Assembly (NCBI GenBank): GCA_030833305.1
Contig: JAURHL010000018.1
Location: 1-18,730 of the forward strand
Direction of reading: 5' to 3'
From: Acidimicrobiales bacterium
Lineage (GTDB): Bacteria > Actinomycetota > Acidimicrobiia > Acidimicrobiales > Ilumatobacteraceae
Length of the DNA stretch: 18,730 nt
Part shown: in pieces, positions 13,509 to 18,730 of the stretch
Numbering within the stretch: position 1 is the first letter of the stretch
How the letters are laid out: each line of letters begins with the position of its first letter
Position numbers and translations under genes: made by a program
Notes under the pieces: generated by a model
Told to the model about the DNA's origin: nothing
Seen by the model: the letters and a program-made list of their open reading frames with translations, nothing else
Databases searched by the model: none

Positions 13509-14687
13509 TCAGGCGGAAACGACCGGAACCACTGGACCATCCTGCGACAACACCCACAGTTCTCCGGAGGCGTCGGCGAGCACGCCGACCGCACGCGAGA
13601 CCGTGCCGAGGATCGTGGTGCCGCACGTCGCGCGCTCGTCGTCGAAGCACGTGGCGATGACCTCTCCGGTGCACCAGTCGGCGTACACGAACCAGGTTCC
13701 CGACGCACCGATGCTCTCTCCTCGATACACCGCGCCACCCGAGATGGAACAACGGCCGTCGGTGTGTCGGTATTCGAGCACGGGCCGCACGGGGGAGTAG
13801 CGGGCGTCGGCGGTGGCCTGGTCGGCGTTGAAAATGGCGTTGCCCTCGAGGTGACTCCAGCCGAAACTGACACCGTCGATCTCCGAGCGGGCGACCACGT
13901 TGACCTCCTCGATCTCGCTCTGGCCGACGTCGGTGATCCAGAACTCGTCGGTGCTCTGGTCGAGGAACACCCGCCAGGGGTTGCGCAGTCCGGCGGCCAC
14001 CACCTCGCCGGTGTTCCAGACACCGTCTTGCTCGGACATGCGGACCACCTTGCCCAATGGATGCGTGGGGTTCAGCGCGAACCGTTCGGGGTCGCCTCCC
14101 GCACCGCCGTCACCGGTGAACACCCAGAGGCTGCCATCGGCCCACACGATCTCGCCGCCGTTGTGGTTGGGGTAGGGCTGTTCGAGGAAATAGATGCGGG
14201 TACGAGAGGACTCGTCGAAGGAGCCGTTGGCGCGCACAAAGTACTGGTCGACGTTCGTGTGGCCGTCGAGGTCGGTGTAGTTCACGAACGCGCGCGCACC
14301 ATCGAACGAGAAAGCCAGACCCAACAATCCGCGTTCCCCCTCGGCGCGCGTGAGGTCGCTCATGTCGAGAGCGAGCGTTCCTCGTGTGCCGTCGGGGTTC
14401 ATCATCGACACCACTCCGGTTCGCTCGACCAGATAGTCGGTCGGCGTGGCACCGGGGACGAAACGCGACGCGATGTCGACCGGCTCGGTCCAACCGGTCG
14501 CTGGCTCGCCGAGTGTCGCGGAGAACACGGGCTCGATCTCCGGACCGGTGTCGCTCGTCGGGGTCTCCACCGGGGTCGACGAAGTGGCCAGGGACACCTC
14601 GGACCCGAGGTCGGGATCGGCACTCTGCACCGATCCGCAACCGACCAGAAGAACCGCGCCGAGAACGGGGACGATGAGCGACCGCAT
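13509..14687 (-). CDS. PQQ-dependent aldose sugar dehydrogenase-like lipoprotein
   Basis: 392-residue secreted six-bladed propeller of the soluble glucose dehydrogenase (GSDH)/YliI/HHIP-like family, which oxidises sugars using PQQ when active. Residues 1-16 are a signal peptide and LLVGC a lipobox, so Cys17 is probably lipidated. A Ser/Thr/Pro-rich linker runs to about residue 55. Family motifs: GERGLLGLAF (118-127), PNHNGGEIVW (173-182) with the putative catalytic His175, GDGGAGGDP (192-200), and GLRNPWRV (233-240) with the Arg that normally contacts PQQ. Cys313, 339, 347 and 355 near the end could form two disulfides. ATG 14687 is fixed by the signal peptide and by sharing one base with the stop of the upstream thioesterase gene, so the two form an operon. 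Substrate is unknown, and PQQ use is inferred from the family. Confidence 0.87.
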   Translation of the reverse strand: MRSLIVPVLGAVLLVGCGSVQSADPDLGSEVSLATSSTPVETPTSDTGPEIEPVFSATLGEPATGWTEPVDIASRFVPGATPTDYLVERTGVVSMMNPDGTRGTLALDMSDLTRAEGERGLLGLAFSFDGARAFVNYTDLDGHTNVDQYFVRANGSFDESSRTRIYFLEQPYPNHNGGEIVWADGSLWVFTGDGGAGGDPERFALNPTHPLGKVVRMSEQDGVWNTGEVVAAGLRNPWRVFLDQSTDEFWITDVGQSEIEEVNVVARSEIDGVSFGWSHLEGNAIFNADQATADARYSPVRPVLEYRHTDGRCSISGGAVYRGESIGASGTWFVYADWCTGEVIATCFDDERATCGTTILGTVSRAVGVLADASGELWVLSQDGPVVPVVSA

Positions 14688-15568
14688 CACGAACGTTCGC
14701 GACGGATGAGACCCTCTTGGACGACGGTGATCGCCAGATGTCCGTCGTGGGTGAAGATCGAACCGGTGGCCAGACCTCGAGCACTGGACGTGCTGGGGGT
14801 CATCTGGTCGTAGAGCAACCATTCGTCGGCGCGGAACGGACGATGGAACCACATGGCGTGGTCGAGGCTGGCCATCTGCAACCCGCTGTCGGACCAATTG
14901 AGGCCATGAGGGAGCACCGTGGTGTCGAGCAAGGTCATGTCACTGGCGTATGTGACGATGCAGGCGTGCAACGTGGGGTCGTCGGGCAGACGACCGTCGG
15001 CGCGCAACCACACCGACTGTTGCATCGTGGGAACGCGCGAGCGCGACATGGGGTCGCCCTGCACGTAACGAATGTCGATGGGTCGGGGACGCTCGTACCA
15101 CTCGCCGAGCAGATGCTTGTGCGGAGCCATGCGCGTCTTGAAGTCGGGCAACGTGTCGGCCGCCGGGACATCGGGCATGTCGACCTGGTGCGACAAGCCC
15201 TCCTCGGGGGCGTGGAAGCTGGCCTGCAGGTTGAAGATGGCCTGACCGTGTTGGATGGCCACGACGCGACGTGTGGTGAAACTCTTGCCGTCGCGGATGC
15301 GGTCGACGTCGTAGAGGATCGGGGCCATCGGATCCCCGGGACGCAGGAAGTAGGCGTGCAACGAGTGAACCCGACGGTCGCGGTCATCGACGGTCCGCGA
15401 GGCCGCCACCAGCGCCTGTCCGGCGACCTGTCCGCCGAAGACGCGTTGACGGTTCTCTTGGGGCGATCGTCCGCGGAAGATGTTGACCTCGATGGGCTCG
15501 AGATCCAGCAGGGAGATGAGGTCGTCCAGAGCGTCGAAGTCCGAGTCACCGGGGGCGGGAGGAACCAT
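14687..15568 (-). CDS. TesB-like acyl-CoA thioesterase II
   Basis: Double hot-dog thioesterase hydrolysing acyl-CoA to free acid and CoA, 293 residues. The first hot dog has RVFGGQVAGQALVAASRTV (42-60) and RRVHSLHAYFLRPGD (65-79), signatures of the family. The second has VTYASDMTLL (205-214) and LDHAMWFHRPFRADEWLLY (235-253). The catalytic triad of E. coli TesB (Asp204, Thr228, Gln278) aligns with Asp210, Ser234 and Gln284, with identical spacings of 24 and 50 residues; Ser replaces Thr. ATG 15568 gives the expected N-terminus (DDLISLLDLEPIEVNIFRG). CAAGAT lies 6 nt upstream on the - strand, an imperfect leaderless-type -10. The gene is first in an operon with the sugar dehydrogenase-like lipoprotein and divergent from the nitroreductase. 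Confidence 0.9.
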   Translation of the reverse strand: MVPPAPGDSDFDALDDLISLLDLEPIEVNIFRGRSPQENRQRVFGGQVAGQALVAASRTVDDRDRRVHSLHAYFLRPGDPMAPILYDVDRIRDGKSFTTRRVVAIQHGQAIFNLQASFHAPEEGLSHQVDMPDVPAADTLPDFKTRMAPHKHLLGEWYERPRPIDIRYVQGDPMSRSRVPTMQQSVWLRADGRLPDDPTLHACIVTYASDMTLLDTTVLPHGLNWSDSGLQMASLDHAMWFHRPFRADEWLLYDQMTPSTSSARGLATGSIFTHDGHLAITVVQEGLIRRERS

Positions 15569-15618
15569 GGACTCATCTTGGCACGAACTCGGCTGGGAGA
15601 CGCCTTCATCGAGGGCGG

Positions 15619-15631
15619 TAAGGTGCGCCCG
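15619..15631 (+). promoter_or_regulatory. -10 element for a leaderless nitroreductase transcript
   Basis: TAAGGT (15619-15624) is followed by 6 nt and GTG 15631. No Shine-Dalgarno sequence or clear -35 element is present in the 62-bp divergent region shared with the thioesterase gene. Confidence 0.6.
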
Positions 15632-16296
15632 TGGCACTTCTCCCTTTGAACCCCGATGAACTCCTGTCCACCACCCGAGCCGTCCGCAAGCGCCTCGACT
15701 TCGACAAGCCGGTCCCCGACGACCTGATCCGCGAGTGCGTGTCCCTGGCGATGCAGTCGCCCTCGGGCTCGAACAGCATGACCATGCAGTTCTTGGTCGT
15801 GAAGGACGCGGCCAAGCGCAAGGCCATCGGTGAGGTCTACCGCGAGTGTTTCTCGATCTACCAACAGATGGACGGCGTCTACATCCGTACCATCGACAAG
15901 GGCGACGAACTGTTGAACAAGCAACAGCAGCGCTCGGCCGACTCCGCCGACTATCTCGCCGATCACATGGGTGACGCCCCGGTGCTGGTGATCCCGTGCA
16001 GCGTGGGCGGTCGCACCGACGCCACCGGTGGTCTCGGCATGATGGTGTCGTCGGTGATGGCGAACATCCTGCCGGCCATGTGGAGCTTCATGCTCGGTGC
16101 CCGTGCGCGCGGACTGGGTACCGCCTGGACCACGGTGCACCTGATGCAGGAACAAAGGGTCGCCGACATCCTCGGTATCCCCTTCGACACGGTTCAGCAG
16201 GTGTGCCTGTCGCCGTTGGCTTACACGAAGGGCACCGACTTCAAGGCGGCGGTTCGTCCGGCGGCCGACACCATCATCCACTGGGACACCTGGTGA
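15631..16296 (+). CDS. Nitroreductase family FMN-dependent oxidoreductase
   Basis: 221-residue member of the nitroreductase superfamily, NAD(P)H:FMN oxidoreductases that act as homodimers in the cytoplasm. TTRAVRKRLDFDKPVPDDLI (14-33) is the N-terminal helix with FMN-phosphate-contacting arginines. SPSGSNSMTMQFLVVKD (43-59) is the family SGxNxQPWxFxVV element. PVLVIPC forms the central strand, and GLGTAWTTVHL is the late GLGxxWxT motif that closes over FMN. The real substrate is not predictable; quinones, nitroaromatics or dehalogenation substrates are all found in the family. GTG 15631 is chosen from the leaderless promoter. Its stop overlaps the methyltransferase start by four bases (GTGA), so the two are co-transcribed and probably translationally coupled. 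Confidence 0.88.
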   Translation: MALLPLNPDELLSTTRAVRKRLDFDKPVPDDLIRECVSLAMQSPSGSNSMTMQFLVVKDAAKRKAIGEVYRECFSIYQQMDGVYIRTIDKGDELLNKQQQRSADSADYLADHMGDAPVLVIPCSVGGRTDATGGLGMMVSSVMANILPAMWSFMLGARARGLGTAWTTVHLMQEQRVADILGIPFDTVQQVCLSPLAYTKGTDFKAAVRPAADTIIHWDTW

Positions 16297-16928
16297 TTTC
16301 GGGGCGGCTGCGCGAAGCCGCCCTCGCCGCTGTCGGTTTCATGCCTCCCGACGAGGGAGACGCGCTGCACGAAGCCGCGTTGGCGGCGGGACGCGACGTG
16401 CCCGAGTCGGTGTTTCTCGAGGTTGGTTCGTACTGCGGACGTTCCACCATCTGGCTGGGTGAGGCGGCGCGCCTGTCGGGGACCGTGTTGTTCGCCGTGG
16501 ATCACCATCGAGGCTCGGAGGAGAATCAACCGGGTTGGGAATGGCACGATCCGACCCTGGTCGACCCGGCGGTGGGCAAGATGGACACGCTGCCGTTCTT
16601 CCGACGCACGGTTCACGATGCCGGACTCGAGGAGCACGTGATCGCCGTGGTGGGTCAATCACCCAACGTGGCCCGACGTTGGACGACACCGCTGGCGTTC
16701 CTGTTCATCGACGGCGGACATGGCATCGAACCGGCGCGTTTGGATCACGAACTGTGGACGCCGCACGTCGCGCCCGGGGGAACACTGGCGATTCACGACG
16801 TGTTCCCCGACCCGGCCGACGGTGGTCGTCCACCGTACGAGCAGATTTATCTGCCGGCGGTGCGGTCGGGGCGTTTCGTCGAGACCTCGGCCACCGGAAG
16901 TTTGCGCATCCTGCGTCGCGTGGCCTGA
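16293..16928 (+). CDS. Class I SAM-dependent methyltransferase (Methyltransf_24-like)
   Basis: 211-residue Rossmann-fold methyltransferase. Motif I is EVGSYCGRST (43-52), the SAM-binding loop. FAVDHH (68-72) ends strand 2 with acidic Asp70, which should bind the ribose hydroxyls. LAFLFIDGGHG (134-144) is the post-III motif typical of Methyltransf_24 proteins, in which Asp and His often approach the substrate. GGTLAIHDVFPD (162-173) resembles the metal-coordinating HD segment of O-methyltransferases. The substrate is unknown. GTG 16293 overlaps the nitroreductase stop and gives a full-length family protein; the longer open frame upstream is antiparallel noise over the nitroreductase gene. It ends 14 bp from the convergent TetR gene. 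Confidence 0.85.
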   Translation: MISGRLREAALAAVGFMPPDEGDALHEAALAAGRDVPESVFLEVGSYCGRSTIWLGEAARLSGTVLFAVDHHRGSEENQPGWEWHDPTLVDPAVGKMDTLPFFRRTVHDAGLEEHVIAVVGQSPNVARRWTTPLAFLFIDGGHGIEPARLDHELWTPHVAPGGTLAIHDVFPDPADGGRPPYEQIYLPAVRSGRFVETSATGSLRILRRVA

Positions 16929-16942
16929 GTCGAGTCGGCGGA

Positions 16943-17530
16943 TCAGCGCGGGCGTTGTGACGCGCGGAGGCCGGCCCAGGCCAGATCGCTCACTTGCTTC
17001 GCGATCAACTCGGGATCGAAGTCACCACCCAGACGAATGAGTCGTCGCGAGACACCTTCGGACAGCCCGACGATGGCGTGAGCCAACGTGCGTCGATGTT
17101 CGGCGTCGATGTCGGCGGTGATGAGCGGTTCGATGACGTCGGCGATCATCGACGTGAAGCGTCCGGCCGCCTCGCTGAACTCGGCGTCGCGACGCGAACC
17201 ACCTCCGAAGAGCAACTGGAACGCGTCGTTGTCCTCGTGGACCCACTGGAAGTAGGCGATGAACCCCAACTCGGTGCGTCGTCGACCCTCGGTGGCGGCG
17301 ATGCGCGGATCGGTGACCGCGGTGAGCAGACGCGCCCCGGCCTCCTCGATGAGGGCGAGGTACAACTCACGCTTCGACGCGAAGTGTTGATACAGAACGG
17401 GTTTGGTGATTCCGGCGGCGTCGGCCACGTCGTTCATCGACGTCTGGTGGTAACCCTGTCGGGCGAACACGTCCATCGCGACGGTCAACAGTTGTTCGCG
17501 TCGCTCGGCGGCCGGCAATCTCATCGACAT
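16943..17530 (-). CDS. TetR family transcriptional regulator
   Basis: 195-residue repressor-type protein. Residues about 8-54 form the TetR_N DNA-binding domain: RREQLLTVAMDVFARQGYHQTSMNDVADAAGITKPVLYQHFASKRELY contains the helix-turn-helix, with VADAAGITKPVLYQHF (35-50) as the recognition part. Residues about 75-190 are a ligand-binding helical domain, with FIAYFQWVHEDNDAFQLLF (90-108) as a hydrophobic core segment. The ligand is unknown. The start is uncertain: GTG 17533, ATG 17530 and ATG 17524 are in frame within four codons; all lie just after TACCGT (17544-17539), so the mRNA is probably leaderless. It follows the 87-aa membrane protein gene on the same strand and is convergent with the methyltransferase gene. 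Candidate targets are itself and the divergent promoter at 17842-17900. Confidence 0.88.
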   Translation of the reverse strand: MSMRLPAAERREQLLTVAMDVFARQGYHQTSMNDVADAAGITKPVLYQHFASKRELYLALIEEAGARLLTAVTDPRIAATEGRRRTELGFIAYFQWVHEDNDAFQLLFGGGSRRDAEFSEAAGRFTSMIADVIEPLITADIDAEHRRTLAHAIVGLSEGVSRRLIRLGGDFDPELIAKQVSDLAWAGLRASQRPR

Positions 17531-17544
17531 CACCCGACACGGTA
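17530..17544 (-). promoter_or_regulatory. -10 element upstream of the TetR gene
   Basis: TACCGT on the - strand (17544-17539) lies 5 nt from GTG 17533 and 8 nt from ATG 17530. It would start a leaderless or nearly leaderless message in the 47-bp gap after the membrane protein gene. Confidence 0.45.
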
Positions 17545-17577
17545 CTCGCCGACCGTCGACACCGCCGATGGCCGGAA

Positions 17578-17841
17578 TCAGATACCCCGGGATCGGTCGT
17601 CCTTCTCGGCGGCCTTCACGGCGTAGCCGAGCACGATGGCCGGAGCGAGCAGGATCGATCCCAGAACCAACGACACCGTGATGGCCGTGACGATCGGACC
17701 CTTGAAACCGAAGGCGAAGGCCATCACGAACAGTGCGATGGCCACCGCGTACAGCAGGTATCCGATTCGGTTGGCCAGCAGAGTCCACTTGGCGATGCGG
17801 GCTCGGCGTTCGCGGACCGGGTCGGACGACGGAGTGTTCAC
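17578..17841 (-). CDS. Small two-helix membrane protein, function unknown
   Basis: 87 residues. A charged N-terminus (DPVRERRARIAKW, residues 7-19) precedes two membrane helices at about 27-46 (IGYLLYAVAIALFVMAFAFG) and 49-75 (ending IVLGYAVKAAEK), joined by a tight GFKGPI turn. The C-terminus is charged. The RERRARIAKW...NRIGYLLYAVA pattern resembles small conserved membrane proteins of Actinomycetota that are often found beside TetR regulators and crotonases; this is from memory and not proven. GTG 17841 is chosen by composition; the open frame continues upstream into the opposite gene and is Arg-rich noise. An inverted repeat covers the start codon. Confidence 0.7.
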   Translation of the reverse strand: MNTPSSDPVRERRARIAKWTLLANRIGYLLYAVAIALFVMAFAFGFKGPIVTAITVSLVLGSILLAPAIVLGYAVKAAEKDDRSRGI

Positions 17842-17850
17842 CCCTGAACA
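17835..17850. promoter_or_regulatory. Inverted repeat over the membrane-protein start, possible operator
   Basis: TGTTCA (17835-17840) and TGAACA (17845-17850) are perfect inverted repeats separated by CCCC. The dyad covers the GTG start at 17841 and overlaps CATTGT (17853-17848), a -10-like hexamer 6 nt upstream. A repressor bound here would block the - strand transcript. A 12-base dyad can also arise by chance. Confidence 0.3.
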
Positions 17851-17888
17851 ATGCTGCACGGACGACGGCCCGTGCCAATCCTGACGAT

Positions 17889-17901
17889 TACGGTGATCGC
17901 G
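17889..17901 (+). promoter_or_regulatory. -10 element for a leaderless crotonase-like transcript
   Basis: TACGGT (17889-17894) is followed by 6 nt and GTG 17901. It fixes the start of the crotonase-fold gene; no Shine-Dalgarno sequence is present. Confidence 0.6.
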
Positions 17902-18647
17902 TGGCTGTTCACCTGACATGGAACGCGGACGTCTGCTCCATTCGCATCGATCGTCCGGACAAGCGCAACGCCGTCGATTTGGCGACGTTGCACGAGATCG
18001 CCGCCGCGCAATCGGAGGCCGCCGCGAAACGCGCGCGGGTGATCGTGCTCTCGGGTGAACCACCGGCTTTCTGCAGCGGTGCGGATCTGGGTGGTGTCGA
18101 GTTGGGGGAGTTCACCGACACCCTTCTGTCGGTGTTGCGTGGCTTCGGCGAGTTGGGCGGCATCACCCTGGCCGCGGTCGAAGGGGCCGCACTGGGAGCA
18201 GGTTCGCAGTTGGCCGCCGCCTGCGATCTGCGCATGGCGTCGGCGAACGCCCGATTCGGAGTACCGGCCGCGAAGCTGGGCCTGGCCGTCGACACGTGGA
18301 CCGTGGCCCGTCTCGGCCGTGAAGCCGGCTGGAGCGTCGCGCGTCGGATGCTGATCACCGGCGAAGCCATCGCCGCCGCCGACGTGTTGGGCGGTTTCGT
18401 CCACCGACTCGGTTCGTGGAGCGAGGCCATGGAGTGGGCCGAGGAACTGAGTGCGGTGGCGCCGCTGACGGTGAAGGCGCACAAGCTGGCCCTCGAGCGC
18501 CTGTTCTCGTTGGTGGCCGATGGCGCGGAGAATCCGTCGATCGACGAGGTGGAGCGAGCGCGATTGGCGGCGTGGGAGAGCGATGACGCCGTCGAGGGAC
18601 GAGCCGCGTTCATGGAGAAGCGAGCGCCACGTTTCCGTGGCGACTGA
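17901..18647 (+). CDS. Enoyl-CoA hydratase/isomerase (crotonase) family protein lacking catalytic Glu residues
   Basis: 248-residue crotonase-fold protein. VCSIRIDRPDKRNAVD (11-26) is the conserved N-terminal strand and NA turn. FCSGADLGG (57-65) is the first oxyanion-hole and CoA-binding loop. VEGAALGAGSQLAAACDLRMAS carries the second oxyanion glycine (about 93-114). RFGVPAAKLGL (118-128) is the following active-site segment. The two glutamates used by enoyl-CoA hydratases (Glu in GxxxxE/L and in FGxPE) are Gln103 and Ala123 here, so classical hydration is unlikely. The C-terminal helices (ERLFSLVADG, RAAFMEKRAPRF) are normal. It may be an isomerase-type, binding-only or non-canonical crotonase. 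Start GTG 17901 fits the -10 box. Divergent from the TetR-linked membrane gene. Confidence 0.88.
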   Translation: MAVHLTWNADVCSIRIDRPDKRNAVDLATLHEIAAAQSEAAAKRARVIVLSGEPPAFCSGADLGGVELGEFTDTLLSVLRGFGELGGITLAAVEGAALGAGSQLAAACDLRMASANARFGVPAAKLGLAVDTWTVARLGREAGWSVARRMLITGEAIAAADVLGGFVHRLGSWSEAMEWAEELSAVAPLTVKAHKLALERLFSLVADGAENPSIDEVERARLAAWESDDAVEGRAAFMEKRAPRFRGD

Positions 18648-18653
18648 TGAACG

Positions 18654-18730
18654 CTACGCGCGTCGACGATCACGCGATCGCACGGAGAAGTAGACCCGCA
18701 CGAAGATGATCGCCATGCCGCCGAGCATGA
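18654..18730 (-). CDS. C-terminal end of a - strand membrane protein (truncated by window edge)
   Basis: From the edge, the - strand frame reads MLGGMAIIFVRVYFSVRSRDRRRA then TAG at 18656-18654. A hydrophobic stretch followed by a strongly basic tail is typical of the last helix of a membrane protein with a cytoplasmic C-terminus. It ends 6 bp from the crotonase stop, convergent like the other gene pairs here. Too little is visible to name a family. Confidence 0.5.
   Translation of the reverse strand, partial: MLGGMAIIFVRVYFSVRSRDRRRA

Noticed and set aside
13764..14813. 349-codon + strand ORF opposite the sugar dehydrogenase-like gene
   Set aside because: It has no recognisable domain, and the - strand frame has a lipobox and propeller motifs.
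17836..17846. GTTCACC-type unit as a PHO box near the 87-aa membrane gene
   Set aside because: Only one unit is present, with no second copy at 11-nt spacing; the symmetric TGTTCA/TGAACA reading explains it better.
1..18730. Mobile element, CRISPR array, toxin-antitoxin, defence island or biosynthetic cluster
   Set aside because: No transposase, integrase, regular spaced repeats, toxin/antitoxin pair or cluster enzymes were seen; gene content is housekeeping or core-like with uniform composition.

Overview
The window looks like chromosomal DNA of a high-GC Actinomycetota, most likely an Acidimicrobiia-type organism. Evidence: strong G/C bias at third codon positions, many GTG starts, 11-nt GTTCAC direct repeats like the PHO boxes of actinobacterial RegX3/PhoP regulators, an actinobacterial SenX3/RegX3-type two-component pair, a DUF2342 (Zincin_2) protein, and an 'RHPSELG' motif ahead of a membrane anchor. 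The class-level assignment is inference from gene content; no rRNA or marker set is present.

Region 1 (1-7166) is a complete phosphate-starvation module, all on the + strand: pstS (5' truncated), pstC, pstA, pstB, a first phoU, then a second phoU, a SenX3-type histidine kinase and a RegX3-type response regulator. The ABC importer captures and imports phosphate. PhoU links importer state to the kinase, and kinase plus regulator control the regulon. Two non-coding gaps carry signals. The pstS-pstC gap holds two perfect hairpins and a candidate PHO box. The gap before the second phoU holds five 11-nt GTTCAC-like units in two clusters, suggesting that phoU2-senX3-regX3 is an autoregulated unit. 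The first ~60 bases read better on the - strand as a MoxR-type AAA+ ATPase fragment than as PstS, so the window edge may be a rearrangement or a chimeric assembly end.

Region 2 (7167-11677) is a zigzag of single genes: an MFS transporter (+), a DUF2342 protein (-), a membrane-anchored SDR-like protein (+) and a membrane-anchored trypsin-like protein (-). The last three all appear to lack catalytic residues normal for the fold they resemble.

Region 3 (11760-13487) is a tightly overlapping + strand unit: moaE, a 75-aa single-pass membrane protein, and an mreB with no mreC/mreD nearby. This MreB has Gln in place of the catalytic Glu.

Region 4 (13509-18730) has a - strand pair (TesB-like thioesterase then a PQQ-type sugar dehydrogenase lipoprotein), a + strand pair (nitroreductase then SAM methyltransferase), a - strand pair (87-aa membrane protein and a TetR regulator), a crotonase-fold protein lacking both catalytic glutamates, and the tail of a - strand gene at the edge.

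Outside the Pho module nearly every gene that begins a transcription unit shows a TANNNT-like -10 hexamer 5-9 nt (usually 6-7) before its start codon and no Shine-Dalgarno sequence, which indicates leaderless mRNAs. Genes inside operons have ordinary Shine-Dalgarno sites or overlapping stop/start codons. I found no tRNA, rRNA, CRISPR array, insertion sequence or prophage gene, and no wholly new multi-gene system. The most unusual items are the putative pseudoenzymes, the E-to-Q MreB, and the regulatory repeats.
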